Of a stretch of DNA of 64,000 nucleotides, positions 17,054 through 26,297 are shown piece by piece; the stretch's first letter is position 1; each line of letters begins with the position of its first letter. This stretch comes from Salinibacillus aidingensis (GTDB lineage Bacteria > Bacillota > Bacilli > Bacillales > Alkalibacillaceae): NCBI RefSeq assembly GCF_039522525.1, contig NZ_BAAADO010000002.1, forward strand, positions 582,634 to 646,633, given 5' to 3'. The position numbers and the translations under genes are program-made. The notes under the pieces are model-generated. The model searched no databases. It was not told the DNA's origin and was given only the letters and a program-made list of their open reading frames with translations.

Positions 17054-17782
17054 TTATCCGTTGGTCGTTTCTATATCTATTCGATAAATCCCCTTACGAT
17101 CCCGCAGGCGACAGCAGTTTTTCAGAAAAATCGTGATCATAGCCTCATTATGAATGTCCGTACTTCCCACATATTTTTTGGCACCAAACGTTCGGAGGAT
17201 TTCTAAAGCACCTTTATGCAGTTCCTTACCAACTCCCTGAGACCTTTTATCAGGAACCACACCAAAATAAAACAGTCTTCCCTCATCCTTGGTTCCCATC
17301 TCAATGTGAGGAATCGCAATCCCTAAATAATCATGATCTTTCGTAAAATAATAGCAATGGTCCTTCCAATTTGGGCCTAATTCCTTTTTTACCGAATCCA
17401 GCACCTCATCCATATTTTCCTGGAGATCATTTTTATTAGCGGAGCCACTTCTGCACAAACCATATAATCGCTTGTATTCATCCTCACTGATTTTCCCATC
17501 AGAAAGACAGGCATACGATATCTCATTATGAATCCTCGGCAATCCTTCAAGGTCTCTTGTGTACTCCACAATTGTAGAAACCTTTTGAAAAGGGTTATTC
17601 AGCAGCCATTCCTCATAGGCTTCATCCATCAGCAACGATAGAAAGCCGGCCCGTTCCTCCTTCCACTGCTGTAAAATCTGTGACAATTGCTCTTTGTATT
17701 GCGCTTGATCAATATTACCCTTTTGAATTTGATCAACCAGCCAATATTTTTTCTCATTTTTAATCACGTTAAATAGACGCAA
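17054..17782 (-). CDS. GNAT-family N-acetyltransferase
   Basis: 242 residues. The C-terminal half (about 150-235) is a GNAT fold: strand RLFYFGVVPDKRSQGVGKEL, with the acetyl-CoA-binding R/Q-x-x-G-x-G/A loop (RSQGVGK) and the following helix ALEILRTFGAKKYVGST. The N-terminal ~130 residues are helical and without recognisable motif (possible substrate-binding part). It would transfer an acetyl group from acetyl-CoA to an amine; substrate unknown. The start is TTG at 17782 with AAAGGAG 9 bases upstream. Single gene. Confidence 0.8.
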   Translation of the reverse strand: MRLFNVIKNEKKYWLVDQIQKGNIDQAQYKEQLSQILQQWKEERAGFLSLLMDEAYEEWLLNNPFQKVSTIVEYTRDLEGLPRIHNEISYACLSDGKISEDEYKRLYGLCRSGSANKNDLQENMDEVLDSVKKELGPNWKDHCYYFTKDHDYLGIAIPHIEMGTKDEGRLFYFGVVPDKRSQGVGKELHKGALEILRTFGAKKYVGSTDIHNEAMITIFLKNCCRLRDRKGIYRIDIETTNG

Positions 17783-17952
17783 TGGCTACGCTCCTTTACT
17801 TTTTCTCAAAAAGAGTATAACACGCAGGACATAAAGATTCAGAGTTTTTTAACCGTACTCCATGTACATCCCTATGAAATCTTTTTAATAATTTGGGAAA
17901 CATAACAAGATGATGAAAATGCAGATAACCGTAATAAAGGAGGAACAGCCTC

Positions 17953-19533
17953 ATGCATGGACTCGATTTACATCATATATTTGAGCTTGGTCTCATTCTC
18001 ATCATGATTGCAGCCGGCATTACAGCGATTGCTAAAAAGTTTGAAAGGCCCTATCCAATTGCACTCGTGATTGTTGGGACCATCATCGGTCTTTTTCATA
18101 TCCCGATTCTCGAGCCACTTATTGAATTAATTACTGAAGGAGAAATCTTTAATTTTGTCATTCTTACTCTCTTTTTACCTGCATTATTAGGGGAAGCCGC
18201 ATTGAAGCTGCCTTTTTCCCATTTAGAAGAAAATAAAAATCCTATTTTGGCTTTAGCCTTTGGTGGAACGCTTTTATCCTTTATTGTGATTGGCTTTTTA
18301 TCTTTATGGCTTATGGACATCTCCATTCCCGCTGCATTTGTGTTTGCAGCTGTTTTAAGTGCGACAGATCCGGTCAGTGTTTTATCTATTTTTAAAAGTG
18401 TGGGTGTTCATAAACGGCTGTCTACCGTCATTGAGGGAGAAAGCTTAATAAATGACGGTCTGGCTGTTGTGTTATTTAACATATCCGCCTTTTCCCTGTT
18501 AACCTATCTGGATCTTGGCTTTGAAGGGTTAGGTTTAGGTGTCTGGGAATTTGTAAAAGTGGTTTCACTCGGGTTGATTATTGGCGGAGCGCTCGGGTAT
18601 GGATTTTCCAAAATAACGAAGTACTTCGATGATTATCCGTTAGAAATTATTTTCAGCATTATTCTTTTTTATGGAGCATATTTGCTCGCAGAAACCTTTC
18701 ATGCATCAGGGGTCATTGCTGTTGTGGTTTCCGCCCTTGTTCTGGGGAATTATGGGACAAAAATTGGCATGAGCCCGACTACCAGATTAAATATTAATAA
18801 CTTCTGGGACGTCGCGGCACTACTGGCCAACTCCCTTGTTTTTTTAATGGTCGGATTAGAAATCACAAGAATAAATGTAGCAGATAAATGGTGGATGATT
18901 TTCCTTGCTATTCTCATTGTCCTCATCGCCAGAAGTGTTGCCGTATATGGCAGTCTCTTGTTCATAAGTAATTTCCCCAACCCCTGGAAGCACATTCTCA
19001 ATTGGGGCGGTTTACGAGGATCCATATCCATTGCGCTTGTTTTAAGTCTTCCAAGAGATTTTGCCGGCCGTGACGAAATTTTAATTATGGCCTTCAGCGT
19101 GGTTCTATTTTCATTAGTGATACAGGGACTAACCATTAAACCGCTCATATCTCTTCTGGGTGTAAAGGAAAAAGAAAAGGGCTATGAGGATTATCGAAAA
19201 CTCATTGCAAGAGGCCACCGCTATGAAACCGCGATTGATGAAGTCGAGAAGGTAAAAAATAAACTGTTAATCAGTGAAACGGTCGCCAAAGAGCTCGTCG
19301 ATTACTATGAGCAGAATCTCGAGGAATTACAGGATAAAATCAAGGAGCTTTTTGAAAAATACCCAAACCTGAAAGAACAGCAAAGAAATGTGTTACAGCG
19401 CCATTCCCTCTATGCACAGCACGAGGTGATTGACCACTTACTAAGTGAAGGGATCATCACCAGCGAAATTGCCGAGGAGGAGGAAGAGTTGATTACGAAT
19501 AAACTGGTGGAACTTGAGGAGGAAAATGAATGA
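17953..19533 (+). CDS. CPA1-family Na+/H+ antiporter
   Basis: 526 residues. About twelve membrane helices (1-400) carry the CPA1 ion-binding signatures SATDPVSVLSIFKS and EGESLINDGLAVVLF, including the essential Thr-Asp and Asn-Asp pairs, plus LNWGGLRGSISIALVLSLP. The C-terminal ~115 residues are a charged cytosolic helix-rich tail (IDEVEKVKNKLL, EELQDKIKELFEKYP), probably regulatory, ending in an acidic run. Role: export of Na+ (or Li+/K+) in exchange for H+, central to salt and pH tolerance. The ATG follows AAAGGAGG. It differs from the other antiporter in this window, which has an RCK-like tail. Confidence 0.93.
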   Translation: MHGLDLHHIFELGLILIMIAAGITAIAKKFERPYPIALVIVGTIIGLFHIPILEPLIELITEGEIFNFVILTLFLPALLGEAALKLPFSHLEENKNPILALAFGGTLLSFIVIGFLSLWLMDISIPAAFVFAAVLSATDPVSVLSIFKSVGVHKRLSTVIEGESLINDGLAVVLFNISAFSLLTYLDLGFEGLGLGVWEFVKVVSLGLIIGGALGYGFSKITKYFDDYPLEIIFSIILFYGAYLLAETFHASGVIAVVVSALVLGNYGTKIGMSPTTRLNINNFWDVAALLANSLVFLMVGLEITRINVADKWWMIFLAILIVLIARSVAVYGSLLFISNFPNPWKHILNWGGLRGSISIALVLSLPRDFAGRDEILIMAFSVVLFSLVIQGLTIKPLISLLGVKEKEKGYEDYRKLIARGHRYETAIDEVEKVKNKLLISETVAKELVDYYEQNLEELQDKIKELFEKYPNLKEQQRNVLQRHSLYAQHEVIDHLLSEGIITSEIAEEEEELITNKLVELEEENE

Positions 19534-19567
19534 TGGGTTTCGCGTGTACAAGATAAAAAATATACTC

Positions 19568-19611
19568 GTGAAGGCCATTTTACCCGCGTGCCTGGGGGTG
19601 GGTGGCCTTCA
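19568..19611 (+). terminator. hairpin downstream of Na+/H+ antiporter
   Basis: TGAAGGCCA / TGGCCTTCA arms (19569-19577 and 19603-19611) with a GC-rich loop. No real T tract follows, so it may be a weak terminator or an mRNA 3'-stabilising structure. Confidence 0.5.
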
Positions 19612-19780
19612 TCCATTAAATAAACGAAATTTCCCCATTTGACTTAGCCCAAAAGTATTCTAAAACACACAAAAACCCCAACAGAATGGCCTTTTATAAT
19701 TTTCCGAATTTTATACAATGAAATATTCTGCGCTATCCTTTAGAATATATATACATGAATTACATAAAAGGGGGAACAAC

Positions 19781-20689
19781 ATGCCAATTAATATACCAAA
19801 GCAGCTGCCAGCACGTGGTATCCTTGAAGAGGAAAACATTTTCGTCATGGATCTGGAACGAGCTCACACGCAGGACATTCGTCCGCTTAAAATTGTAATT
19901 ATGAATCTCATGCCGGATAAGGAACGAACTGAAACTCAGCTTCTCCGTTTATTGGGGAACTCACCCTTGCAGGTATCCATCACCTTCCTTCATACAGCTA
20001 CACATAAATCAAAAAACGTTGAGGCATCGCATCTAAATCAGTTTTATAACACCTTTGATAATATTAAGGACAAAAAATTTGATGGCATGATTATTACAGG
20101 CGCACCTATTGAACAACTGCCTTTTGAAGAGGTGGATTACTGGGAAGAGCTGACGGAAATTATGGAATGGTCGAAAACGCATGTTACCTCTGTCTTACAC
20201 ATTTGCTGGGGTGCACAGGCTGCTCTTTATTATCACTATGGAATCGGAAAATTTGAGCTGCCTAAGAAATGTACCGGCGTCTACCGGCATTACGTTCAAA
20301 ATCCAACTGTAGAACTGGTGCGGGGCTTTGACGAGGAATTTCTGGCTCCTCATTCCAGATATACCAGTACGTCTTTAGAGGAAGTTGAAGCATCAGACGA
20401 CTTACTCACACTGTCTGTTTCTGAACATAACGAACCTTTTCTCATCTTATCAAAGGATGAAAAGCATGTGATGATTACCGGTCACTTAGAATATGACGCA
20501 CGCACACTCGGCGATGAATACAAACGGGATACGAAGCGGGGCTTAGAGGCCGATATTCCTGAAAACTACTATCCCGGAGATGACCCAAACCAAAAACCCC
20601 TCCATCGCTGGCGATCACACGCCCACCTGCTGTTTACAAACTGGCTCAATTATTATGTCTATCAGGAAACGCCTTTTGAATGGGATTGA
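19781..20689 (+). CDS. metA: homoserine O-acetyltransferase (MetA family)
   Basis: 302 residues. First step of methionine synthesis from homoserine. Seen: NLMPDKERTETQLLRLLGN, ITGAPIEQLPFEEVDYWEEL, catalytic Cys142 in HICWGAQAALYYHYGI, and the HLEYDA His/Glu pair. Position 111 is glutamate (TGAPIE); in this family Glu at 111 is linked with acetyl-CoA, Gly with succinyl-CoA, so acetylation is predicted even though the family name is succinyltransferase. The ATG at 19781 follows AAAAGGGGG; an in-frame ATG 63 bases upstream lacks a site. I see no S-box (SAM) riboswitch in the short leader. A terminator follows. Confidence 0.95.
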   Translation: MPINIPKQLPARGILEEENIFVMDLERAHTQDIRPLKIVIMNLMPDKERTETQLLRLLGNSPLQVSITFLHTATHKSKNVEASHLNQFYNTFDNIKDKKFDGMIITGAPIEQLPFEEVDYWEELTEIMEWSKTHVTSVLHICWGAQAALYYHYGIGKFELPKKCTGVYRHYVQNPTVELVRGFDEEFLAPHSRYTSTSLEEVEASDDLLTLSVSEHNEPFLILSKDEKHVMITGHLEYDARTLGDEYKRDTKRGLEADIPENYYPGDDPNQKPLHRWRSHAHLLFTNWLNYYVYQETPFEWD

Positions 20690-20744
20690 AAGGGGTTAAC
20701 TGGATTTTCCAGGGAGTTGGGTTATGAGGACTCCACGATTCATG

Positions 20745-20788
20745 GAGCATTGAATTGTTATACAATTTGATGCTCTTCTTTCTTTTAT
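20745..20788 (+). terminator. terminator of metA
   Basis: A 12-bp stem GAGCATTGAATT / AATTTGATGCTC (two G-T pairs), 7-base loop, followed by a T-rich TTCTTTCTTTT. Confidence 0.75.
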
Positions 20789-20856
20789 ATCCGTTAATTA
20801 ATTGTATTGAGGACAGATAGTTCAATATATGGACATTATGAACTTTTGTTCCTTAG

Positions 20857-21126
20857 TCCCACCAAAAAGAACTTAAAAATGTTATGGGTAACAAAGTTAG
20901 AGTAGTCGGTAGTCGATCTGGATTACACATTTTGTTAGAGGTAAAAACCAATATGAGTGAAGAGGAATTAATTGAAACTGCCATGACAAATGAAGTTAAA
21001 GTCTATCCAACATCAAAATATTGGATTGATGTACGTAATACTGAACACCCTATAATTTTACTTGGTTTTGGGGGATTGAGTGAAGAAGAAATTTATGATG
21101 GTATAATTAGACTAAATAAAGCTTAG
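20857..21126 (+). pseudogene. C-terminal remnant of a MocR-type GntR/aminotransferase regulator
   Basis: About 90 codons whose product (KVRVVGSRSGLHILLEVKTN, then ILLGFGGLSEEEIYDGI) matches the extreme C-terminus of fold-type I PLP aminotransferase-like MocR regulators (PdxR/GabR family). The frame is closed by TAG just upstream (20854-20856), and no winged-helix or PLP-binding part is present. An ATG at 20884 could start an 80-residue ORF, but there is no ribosome site. I read this as the tail of a deleted regulator gene, not a functional small protein. Confidence 0.7.
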
Positions 21127-21364
21127 TTCAATTAATACGAAAGATTTCTTGCTACCCCTTAAGGTACATCTTGAAGTGGCCAATTCATTTTTATACAAAA
21201 TTAGACGCAAACCATTTTATTCAGGGTTTGTGCCCTGTTGCTGAGATGTTATTGATTTACTTGTAAAGGTAAAGTGATCGTTTACTTTTATTGTTTATCT
21301 TCACAATCTATAATGGTGGGTAATACACAGAGGTTTACCTTCACCTTTTATAAATATTTCAAAT

Positions 21365-22066
21365 TCACCACGCTTTGTTTTGACAAGTTTTCTTTCCCAT
21401 CACAGCTAAAGGTACCTCTTCCAAACCTTCCACTATGAAATCTGCTTTAACATTTTCCCATTGATGGTCTTTTTTCCAAACAGCTTTCATTCCTACATTT
21501 TGAGCGGCCTTTATATCTTTATCTGGATGGTCGCCAACATATATACTCTCGGCAGGAGAAACATTTAATTTTTCTAAGGCTTTAAAAAATATTTGTGGTT
21601 CAGGCTTTTTCATTCCTTCCCATCCGGATATAAGGATTGTGTGAAAGTATTTCTCAATGCCTAAAGCCTTAATATTATCCAGTTGGAATTGCCCTTTACC
21701 ATTCGTAATCATTCCAAGAATAATATTACTATTCGTTAATTTATCTAGTGTACTAATGAGATTGGAGAAAGGAACACAACTTTTCTTAAATTGATTGATA
21801 TAGTCTTGAAGTAAGTCTTCCCACGTCAGACCTGTGATGTCAAATTCATCCACTAATTGTTGGTAAACTTTATCCTTCCAAACTTGACCCCTGTCATCAA
21901 GTTCAGTAAATCTTGTTATGTAATTATCCTTTGGAATATGATTTAGCCATTTATTTAGTCGTTGGTATTGCTTTTCAATAAAAAATTTTACTGAGGCATC
22001 TCGGTTTAATAAAGTTCCATCTAAGTCAAACACAACAGCTTTTATAATATTTATCCACTCCCCCAA
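21365..22066 (-). CDS. HAD-superfamily hydrolase
   Basis: About 233 residues with all four HAD motifs: motif I VVFDLDGTLL (nucleophile Asp, second Asp), motif II GMITNGKG (Thr), motif III Lys in MKKPEPQIF, motif IV YVGDHPDKDI. The helical cap (about 25-105) places it in the class I cap group of small-molecule phosphatases such as phosphoglycolate or nucleotide phosphatases; substrate unknown. The start is uncertain: TTG at 22066 overlaps the likely ribosome-site region GGGGGAGTGG, and translation could begin near the ATT/ATA codons 15-21 bases downstream. AT-rich relative to the gnt operon beside it. Confidence 0.8.
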   Translation of the reverse strand: MGEWINIIKAVVFDLDGTLLNRDASVKFFIEKQYQRLNKWLNHIPKDNYITRFTELDDRGQVWKDKVYQQLVDEFDITGLTWEDLLQDYINQFKKSCVPFSNLISTLDKLTNSNIILGMITNGKGQFQLDNIKALGIEKYFHTILISGWEGMKKPEPQIFFKALEKLNVSPAESIYVGDHPDKDIKAAQNVGMKAVWKKDHQWENVKADFIVEGLEEVPLAVMGKKTCQNKAW

Positions 22067-22210
22067 AAGTTCTCTATGATTACTTGTTTATTTAAGTAAA
22101 TTTACAATGAAAATAAGATGGAATCCAGTAATTGCTTATTAAACTAAACTGCTTCTGTTGAAGAACATTGTCCAGCTTATTTTACCATAAAATTTCAAAT
22201 CATCCTTTGA

Positions 22211-22336
22211 TCAACATGATGAGGACCATTTTACCGGAATATAGCCTGTATTAGGGTCTTCATTCGTATTATGAAGGACACCCTCCAGCATTTCCTTCTT
22301 CATTTGGCCTTCATACCGAATATTCGACAAAATTCG
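22211..22336 (-). pseudogene. C-terminal gene fragment, unidentified
   Basis: An open reading of about 41 codons with protein-like composition (ILSNIRYEGQMKKEMLEG, then NEDPNTGYIPVKWSSSC and a stop). It has no start codon or ribosome site and begins exactly where a GGTGCCTGTCACC-type repeat ends. I do not recognise the family. It looks like the 3' end of a gene truncated at the repeat. Confidence 0.35.
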
Positions 22337-22339
22337 GGT

Positions 22340-22352
22340 GGTGACAGGCACC
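22340..22352. repeat. short palindromic repeat GGTGACAGGCACC
   Basis: An imperfect palindrome of a type scattered in Bacillaceae intergenic regions. It abuts the gene fragment at 22211-22336 and lies just upstream of the gnt promoter. Confidence 0.45.
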
Positions 22353-22365
22353 AAAAAAGAAAGGG

Positions 22366-22408
22366 TTTACATTTCGTAATGCTCGTGCTAATATACTTGT
22401 ATACAAGT
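22366..22408 (+). promoter_or_regulatory. gnt operon promoter and GntR operator
   Basis: TTTACA (22366-22371), 17-base spacer, TAATAT (22389-22394). The perfect palindrome ACTTGTATACAAGT (22395-22408) follows directly, with a further half-site ACAAGTAT at 22412-22419. This matches the known B. subtilis gnt operator ATACTTGTATACAAGTAT. Repression by GntR relieved by gluconate is expected. Confidence 0.9.
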
Positions 22409-22444
22409 TAAACAAGTATTGCACTTGAAAGAGGGTGGATTTAT

Positions 22445-23161
22445 TTGAAAGCGTTCTATCCTGAGCAAAGACTTGGCTCTTCTTCAATGGGGGAGAGAGT
22501 TGCCGCTGATCTGAGAATGCGCATTATCTCCAATGATATTGAAAAAGAGACCCTATTATCTGAAAACCAATTATCCAAAGAATATCAGGTTAGCCGATCA
22601 CCTATTAGGGATGCACTAAAGCTGCTTGAGAAAGAAGATTTAATTGAACTGAAAAAAATGGGTGCTGAAGTCATCGGGATAACCGAGAAGGACATCGAGG
22701 AAATCTATGATGTAAGACTGATGATTGAATCCTTTGTCTTTCGCAGAATCCTAAATAAAGACAATCAGCAGCTCATTCTTGAATTGCAGAAGATATTAGA
22801 GATGATGAAAATTGCGATTAAATATAAAGATGCCACTGAATTTACCTTTAAGGATATAGAGTTTCACGAAACCATTATCACATCGATTCAGCACAGGCAT
22901 ATCGGCATTCTCTGGGCAAATTTGAAACCGGTTGTAGAATGTCTGGTGTTACTGGATATGAGACATCGTATGCAGGAAAACTACGAGGATTTTGAACGGG
23001 TCATTGCCAATCACGAACTGTTCATTCAGGCCATCGAGAAAAAGGATGAACAATTGGTTGAAGAAGCCTTCTACAAGAACTTTAATGATGTTCAGAAGCA
23101 GTCAGAAGGGCTATGGCACAACCCGGAATACTTAAAGAGAGCGAGTGACTACCATGAATAA
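22445..23161 (+). CDS. gntR: gluconate operon repressor GntR
   Basis: 238 residues, FadR-type GntR regulator. N-terminal winged helix (ERVAADLRMRIISNDIEKET, LSENQLSKEYQVSRSPIRDA) and C-terminal FCD ligand domain (EEIYDVRLMIESFVFRRIL, FKDIEFHETI with metal-binding Asp/His, NHELFIQAIEKKD). Closely parallels B. subtilis GntR throughout. The start is TTG at 22445 with GAGGGTGG upstream. It binds the palindrome just upstream of its own gene; gluconate is the inducer in the known system. First gene of gntRKP; the stop overlaps the gntK start. Confidence 0.95.
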   Translation: MKAFYPEQRLGSSSMGERVAADLRMRIISNDIEKETLLSENQLSKEYQVSRSPIRDALKLLEKEDLIELKKMGAEVIGITEKDIEEIYDVRLMIESFVFRRILNKDNQQLILELQKILEMMKIAIKYKDATEFTFKDIEFHETIITSIQHRHIGILWANLKPVVECLVLLDMRHRMQENYEDFERVIANHELFIQAIEKKDEQLVEEAFYKNFNDVQKQSEGLWHNPEYLKRASDYHE

Positions 23162-24698
23162 ACCACAGTATATGCTTGGCGTAGATATTGGTACCACAAG
23201 TACGAAAGCGGTTTTATATCAAAAATCAGGTGAAATAATCGCTGAAGAAAACAATGGCTACGAACTATATACGCCTGATATCAATACGGCGGAACAGGAC
23301 CCGGAAGAAATTTTTCAGGCCGTTCTGCTCTCCATTGGAAATGTAATGAAAAAGTCCAGGATAAATCCTGAATACCTTTCTTTTATTTCCTTTAGCAGCG
23401 CCATGCACAGTTTAATTGCCATTGATGAAAATGATCAGCCGTTAACACAGTGCATCACCTGGGCGGATAACAGAAGCTCCAAATGGGCTAAAAAAATTAA
23501 GGAAGACATGAACGGACACGACATTTACCGAAGAACCGGAACACCTATCCACCCCATGTCACCTTTAAGCAAGATTACCTGGATAGAACATGACAAACCA
23601 GAGCTCGCGAAAAAGACGAAAAAATATATCGGGATTAAGGAATATGTTTTTTATAAATTGTTCAACGATTACGCCGTTGACTACTCCCTCGCTTCCGCCA
23701 TGGGGCTGTTTAACCTTAAGAGGCTTTCCTGGGACGAAGAGGCGTTAAAAGTGGCCGGGATTTCAGCGGACAAGCTTTCCCGCCTGGTATCCACAAAGGA
23801 AATCTTTACCGGCTGTAATGAATCCTATGCGGAACAGATGGGAATTTTACCAGAAACCCTGTTTATCATCGGTGCCAGTGATGGAGTCCTATCCAATATT
23901 GGAGTAAACGCCATTAAGGAAGGGGAAGTGGCGGTTACCATCGGGACAAGTGGTGCGATTCGAACCGTTATTCCAAAGCCTCACACGGATCCAAAAGGAC
24001 GTACCTTCTGCTATGCACTGACCGAGGATCATTGGGTGATTGGCGGGCCAGTCAATAATGGCGGGATTGTCTTCCGATGGATACGGGATGAATTAGCCGA
24101 CAGTGAAGTGGAGACAGCCAAACGCTTAGGCATTGATCCTTATGATGTCCTTACTGAAATTGCAGAAAGGGTAAAGCCTGGATCCAACGGGCTGGTTTTC
24201 CACCCCTTCCTGTCCGGAGAAAGGGCACCGCTATGGAATTCTAATGTGCGCGGATCCTTTATCGGACTTACCTTAAATCATAAAAAAGAGCACATGGTCC
24301 GTGCCGCTTTGGAAGGCGTCATTTACAACCTTTATACCGTGTTCCTGGCCTTAACCGAAGCAATGGACACACCTGTAACAGCCATCAAGGCAACAGGAGG
24401 CTTTGCCAAATCCGAATTATGGCGGCAAATGCTTGCGGATGTATTTGATCAGAATGTTGTCATTCCGGAAAGCTATGAATCATCCTGTCTGGGAGCCTGC
24501 TTATTAGGTCTCTACGCACTTAATGAAATTGATTCCTTTAATGTCGTTGAGGATTACATTGGTTCTACTCACCAGCACGAGCCAAATCCTGATCACGTTA
24601 AAGAATATCGAAAACTGATGCCTACGTTTATCAATATCTCCCGCTCTCTGACCAACGTGTATGAACAGATTGCGGACTATCAATCAGAACTGGATTAG
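23154..24698 (+). CDS. gntK: gluconokinase
   Basis: 514 residues, FGGY sugar-kinase family. ATP-dependent phosphorylation of gluconate to 6-phosphogluconate. N-terminal phosphate-1 motif MLGVDIGTTSTKAVLY; ITWADNRSSKWA substrate region; second domain with GEVAVTIGTSGAIRTV and the family signature near IKATGGFAKSELWRQMLADV. The start ATG at 23154 overlaps the gntR stop (ATGAATAA); a GTG 9 bases upstream is possible. Cytosolic, feeding the pentose phosphate pathway. Co-transcribed with gntR and gntP. Confidence 0.95.
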   Translation: MNKPQYMLGVDIGTTSTKAVLYQKSGEIIAEENNGYELYTPDINTAEQDPEEIFQAVLLSIGNVMKKSRINPEYLSFISFSSAMHSLIAIDENDQPLTQCITWADNRSSKWAKKIKEDMNGHDIYRRTGTPIHPMSPLSKITWIEHDKPELAKKTKKYIGIKEYVFYKLFNDYAVDYSLASAMGLFNLKRLSWDEEALKVAGISADKLSRLVSTKEIFTGCNESYAEQMGILPETLFIIGASDGVLSNIGVNAIKEGEVAVTIGTSGAIRTVIPKPHTDPKGRTFCYALTEDHWVIGGPVNNGGIVFRWIRDELADSEVETAKRLGIDPYDVLTEIAERVKPGSNGLVFHPFLSGERAPLWNSNVRGSFIGLTLNHKKEHMVRAALEGVIYNLYTVFLALTEAMDTPVTAIKATGGFAKSELWRQMLADVFDQNVVIPESYESSCLGACLLGLYALNEIDSFNVVEDYIGSTHQHEPNPDHVKEYRKLMPTFINISRSLTNVYEQIADYQSELD

Positions 24699-24737
24699 AA
24701 ACAGACATATAAACAACCAAGATGGGAGAGAGGAAAC

Positions 24738-26099
24738 ATGTTTGAAAATATTTTTCCACTAATTATCGTCGCATTAGGAGTAGGGGTTTTATTACTTCTT
24801 ATCACCAAGCTGCAAATCAATACGTTTATTTCCTTAATTATCACGGCATTTCTTGTTGCTCTGGCTCTGGGAATGCCCCTTGATGAAATTGTGTCATCGA
24901 TCGAATCGGGGATGGGCGCAACACTCGGCAGTATCGCTTTAATCTTTGGCTTTGGTGCAATCCTGGGCCGATTAGTCGCTGATGCAGGTGGTGCCCAGCG
25001 CATTGCGATTACCTTAATTGACAAGTTTGGAGAGAAACGAATTCAGTGGGCAGTTGTAATCGCTTCCTTTATTATTGGTATTGCGCTATTCTTTGAAGTT
25101 GGACTCGTTCTATTAATTCCTATTGTTTATCAAATTGCTAAAGAACTTAAAGTATCACCTTTATATCTAGGAATTCCAATGACAGCTGCATTATCGGTGA
25201 CTCACGGATTTTTACCACCACACCCGGGCCCAACCGTTATTGCACAGCAGTATGAAGCAAATATTGGAATGGTATTAATTTATGGTATTATTATCGCGAT
25301 TCCTACAGTAATTATCGCAGGACCTTTATTCACAAAACTGGCACAGAAAATTACACCAGACTCCTTTAATAAAACTGGAGACATGACAGCTATTGGAGAA
25401 TCAAAATCCTTTAAAATTGAAAATACACCTGGCTTTGGTATCAGTGTCTTAACTTCCTTATTCCCAGTTATTTTAATGGCGCTTACAACCATTGTTGATT
25501 TAGTACAGGATCTTGGAAACGTTTCAGATAATCTATTGTTTGATATTATTCATCTCATTGGTCAGCCAACAGCAGCATTACTCATTTCCGTACTCTTAGC
25601 GATCTATACAATGGGAGTACAGCGAAACATTCCAATGAAGCAAGTCATGACTTCAGCCGAAGAATCCATCCGTGCCATCGGTATGATGCTCCTGATCATT
25701 GGTGGTGGCGGTGTACTGAAACAAGTACTCATTGATGGCGGAGTTGGCGATGCCGTAGCTAATCTATTTGCCGACACCCAAATGTCACCATTAGTTCTTG
25801 CCTGGCTGATTGCCGCTATCCTGAGAATTGCGCTTGGTTCGGCAACTGTCGCAGCGTTAACAACAGCCGGTCTGGTTATCCCGCTCATGCAGGGAAGCGC
25901 TGTGGATCCAGCCTTGATGGTTCTTGCAACTGGTGCCGGAAGCTTAATCGCCTCTCACGTAAACGACGCAGGCTTCTGGATGTTCAAGGAATTCTTCGGT
26001 TTAAGTGTAAAAGAAACCTTTGCCACCTGGACATTCTTAGAAACCATCATTTCCGTTGTCGGACTTGTCGGTGTGTTAGTCATTAATATGTTTGTATAA
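24738..26099 (+). CDS. gntP: gluconate:H+ symporter
   Basis: 453 residues, GntP family, about 12-14 hydrophobic segments. Family stretches: GSIALIFGFGAILGRLVADAG; ALSVTHGFLPPHPGPTVIA (the strongly conserved HGF-PPHPGP motif); GSATVAALTTAGLVIPL; SHVNDAGFWMFKEFFG. Imports gluconate for GntK. 39 bases after gntK, with a GGGAGAGAGG site. A strong terminator follows, so the operon is gntRKP and lacks the gntZ (6-phosphogluconate dehydrogenase) gene that ends the B. subtilis operon. Confidence 0.96.
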   Translation: MFENIFPLIIVALGVGVLLLLITKLQINTFISLIITAFLVALALGMPLDEIVSSIESGMGATLGSIALIFGFGAILGRLVADAGGAQRIAITLIDKFGEKRIQWAVVIASFIIGIALFFEVGLVLLIPIVYQIAKELKVSPLYLGIPMTAALSVTHGFLPPHPGPTVIAQQYEANIGMVLIYGIIIAIPTVIIAGPLFTKLAQKITPDSFNKTGDMTAIGESKSFKIENTPGFGISVLTSLFPVILMALTTIVDLVQDLGNVSDNLLFDIIHLIGQPTAALLISVLLAIYTMGVQRNIPMKQVMTSAEESIRAIGMMLLIIGGGGVLKQVLIDGGVGDAVANLFADTQMSPLVLAWLIAAILRIALGSATVAALTTAGLVIPLMQGSAVDPALMVLATGAGSLIASHVNDAGFWMFKEFFGLSVKETFATWTFLETIISVVGLVGVLVINMFV

Positions 26100-26137
26100 A
26101 GAAATTCACAAAGGAATTCACACTAAATTCACATTTA

Positions 26138-26169
26138 AAAGGGACTTAGGAATTTTTCTAAGTCCCTTT
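26138..26169 (+). terminator. terminator of the gnt operon
   Basis: A perfect 12-bp stem AAAGGGACTTAG / CTAAGTCCCTTT with an 8-base loop and trailing T. Three copies of AATTCACA lie just before it (26103-26134). Confidence 0.85.
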
Positions 26170-26297
26170 AGCATGGTTTTCCTTTTTCAACTAACACTCC
26201 CTTTACTTTAAGTACACAACTTCACAATCAACTAACAAATGTAATATCTTGTGAATCCCAAGTGCCGTGTGACAGACTGACCCCAAATATTTATAAT

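Noticed and set aside
19612..19780. SAM (S-box) riboswitch before metA
   Set aside because: Searched by eye for the conserved S-box helices and a terminator; the leader is too short and lacks them.
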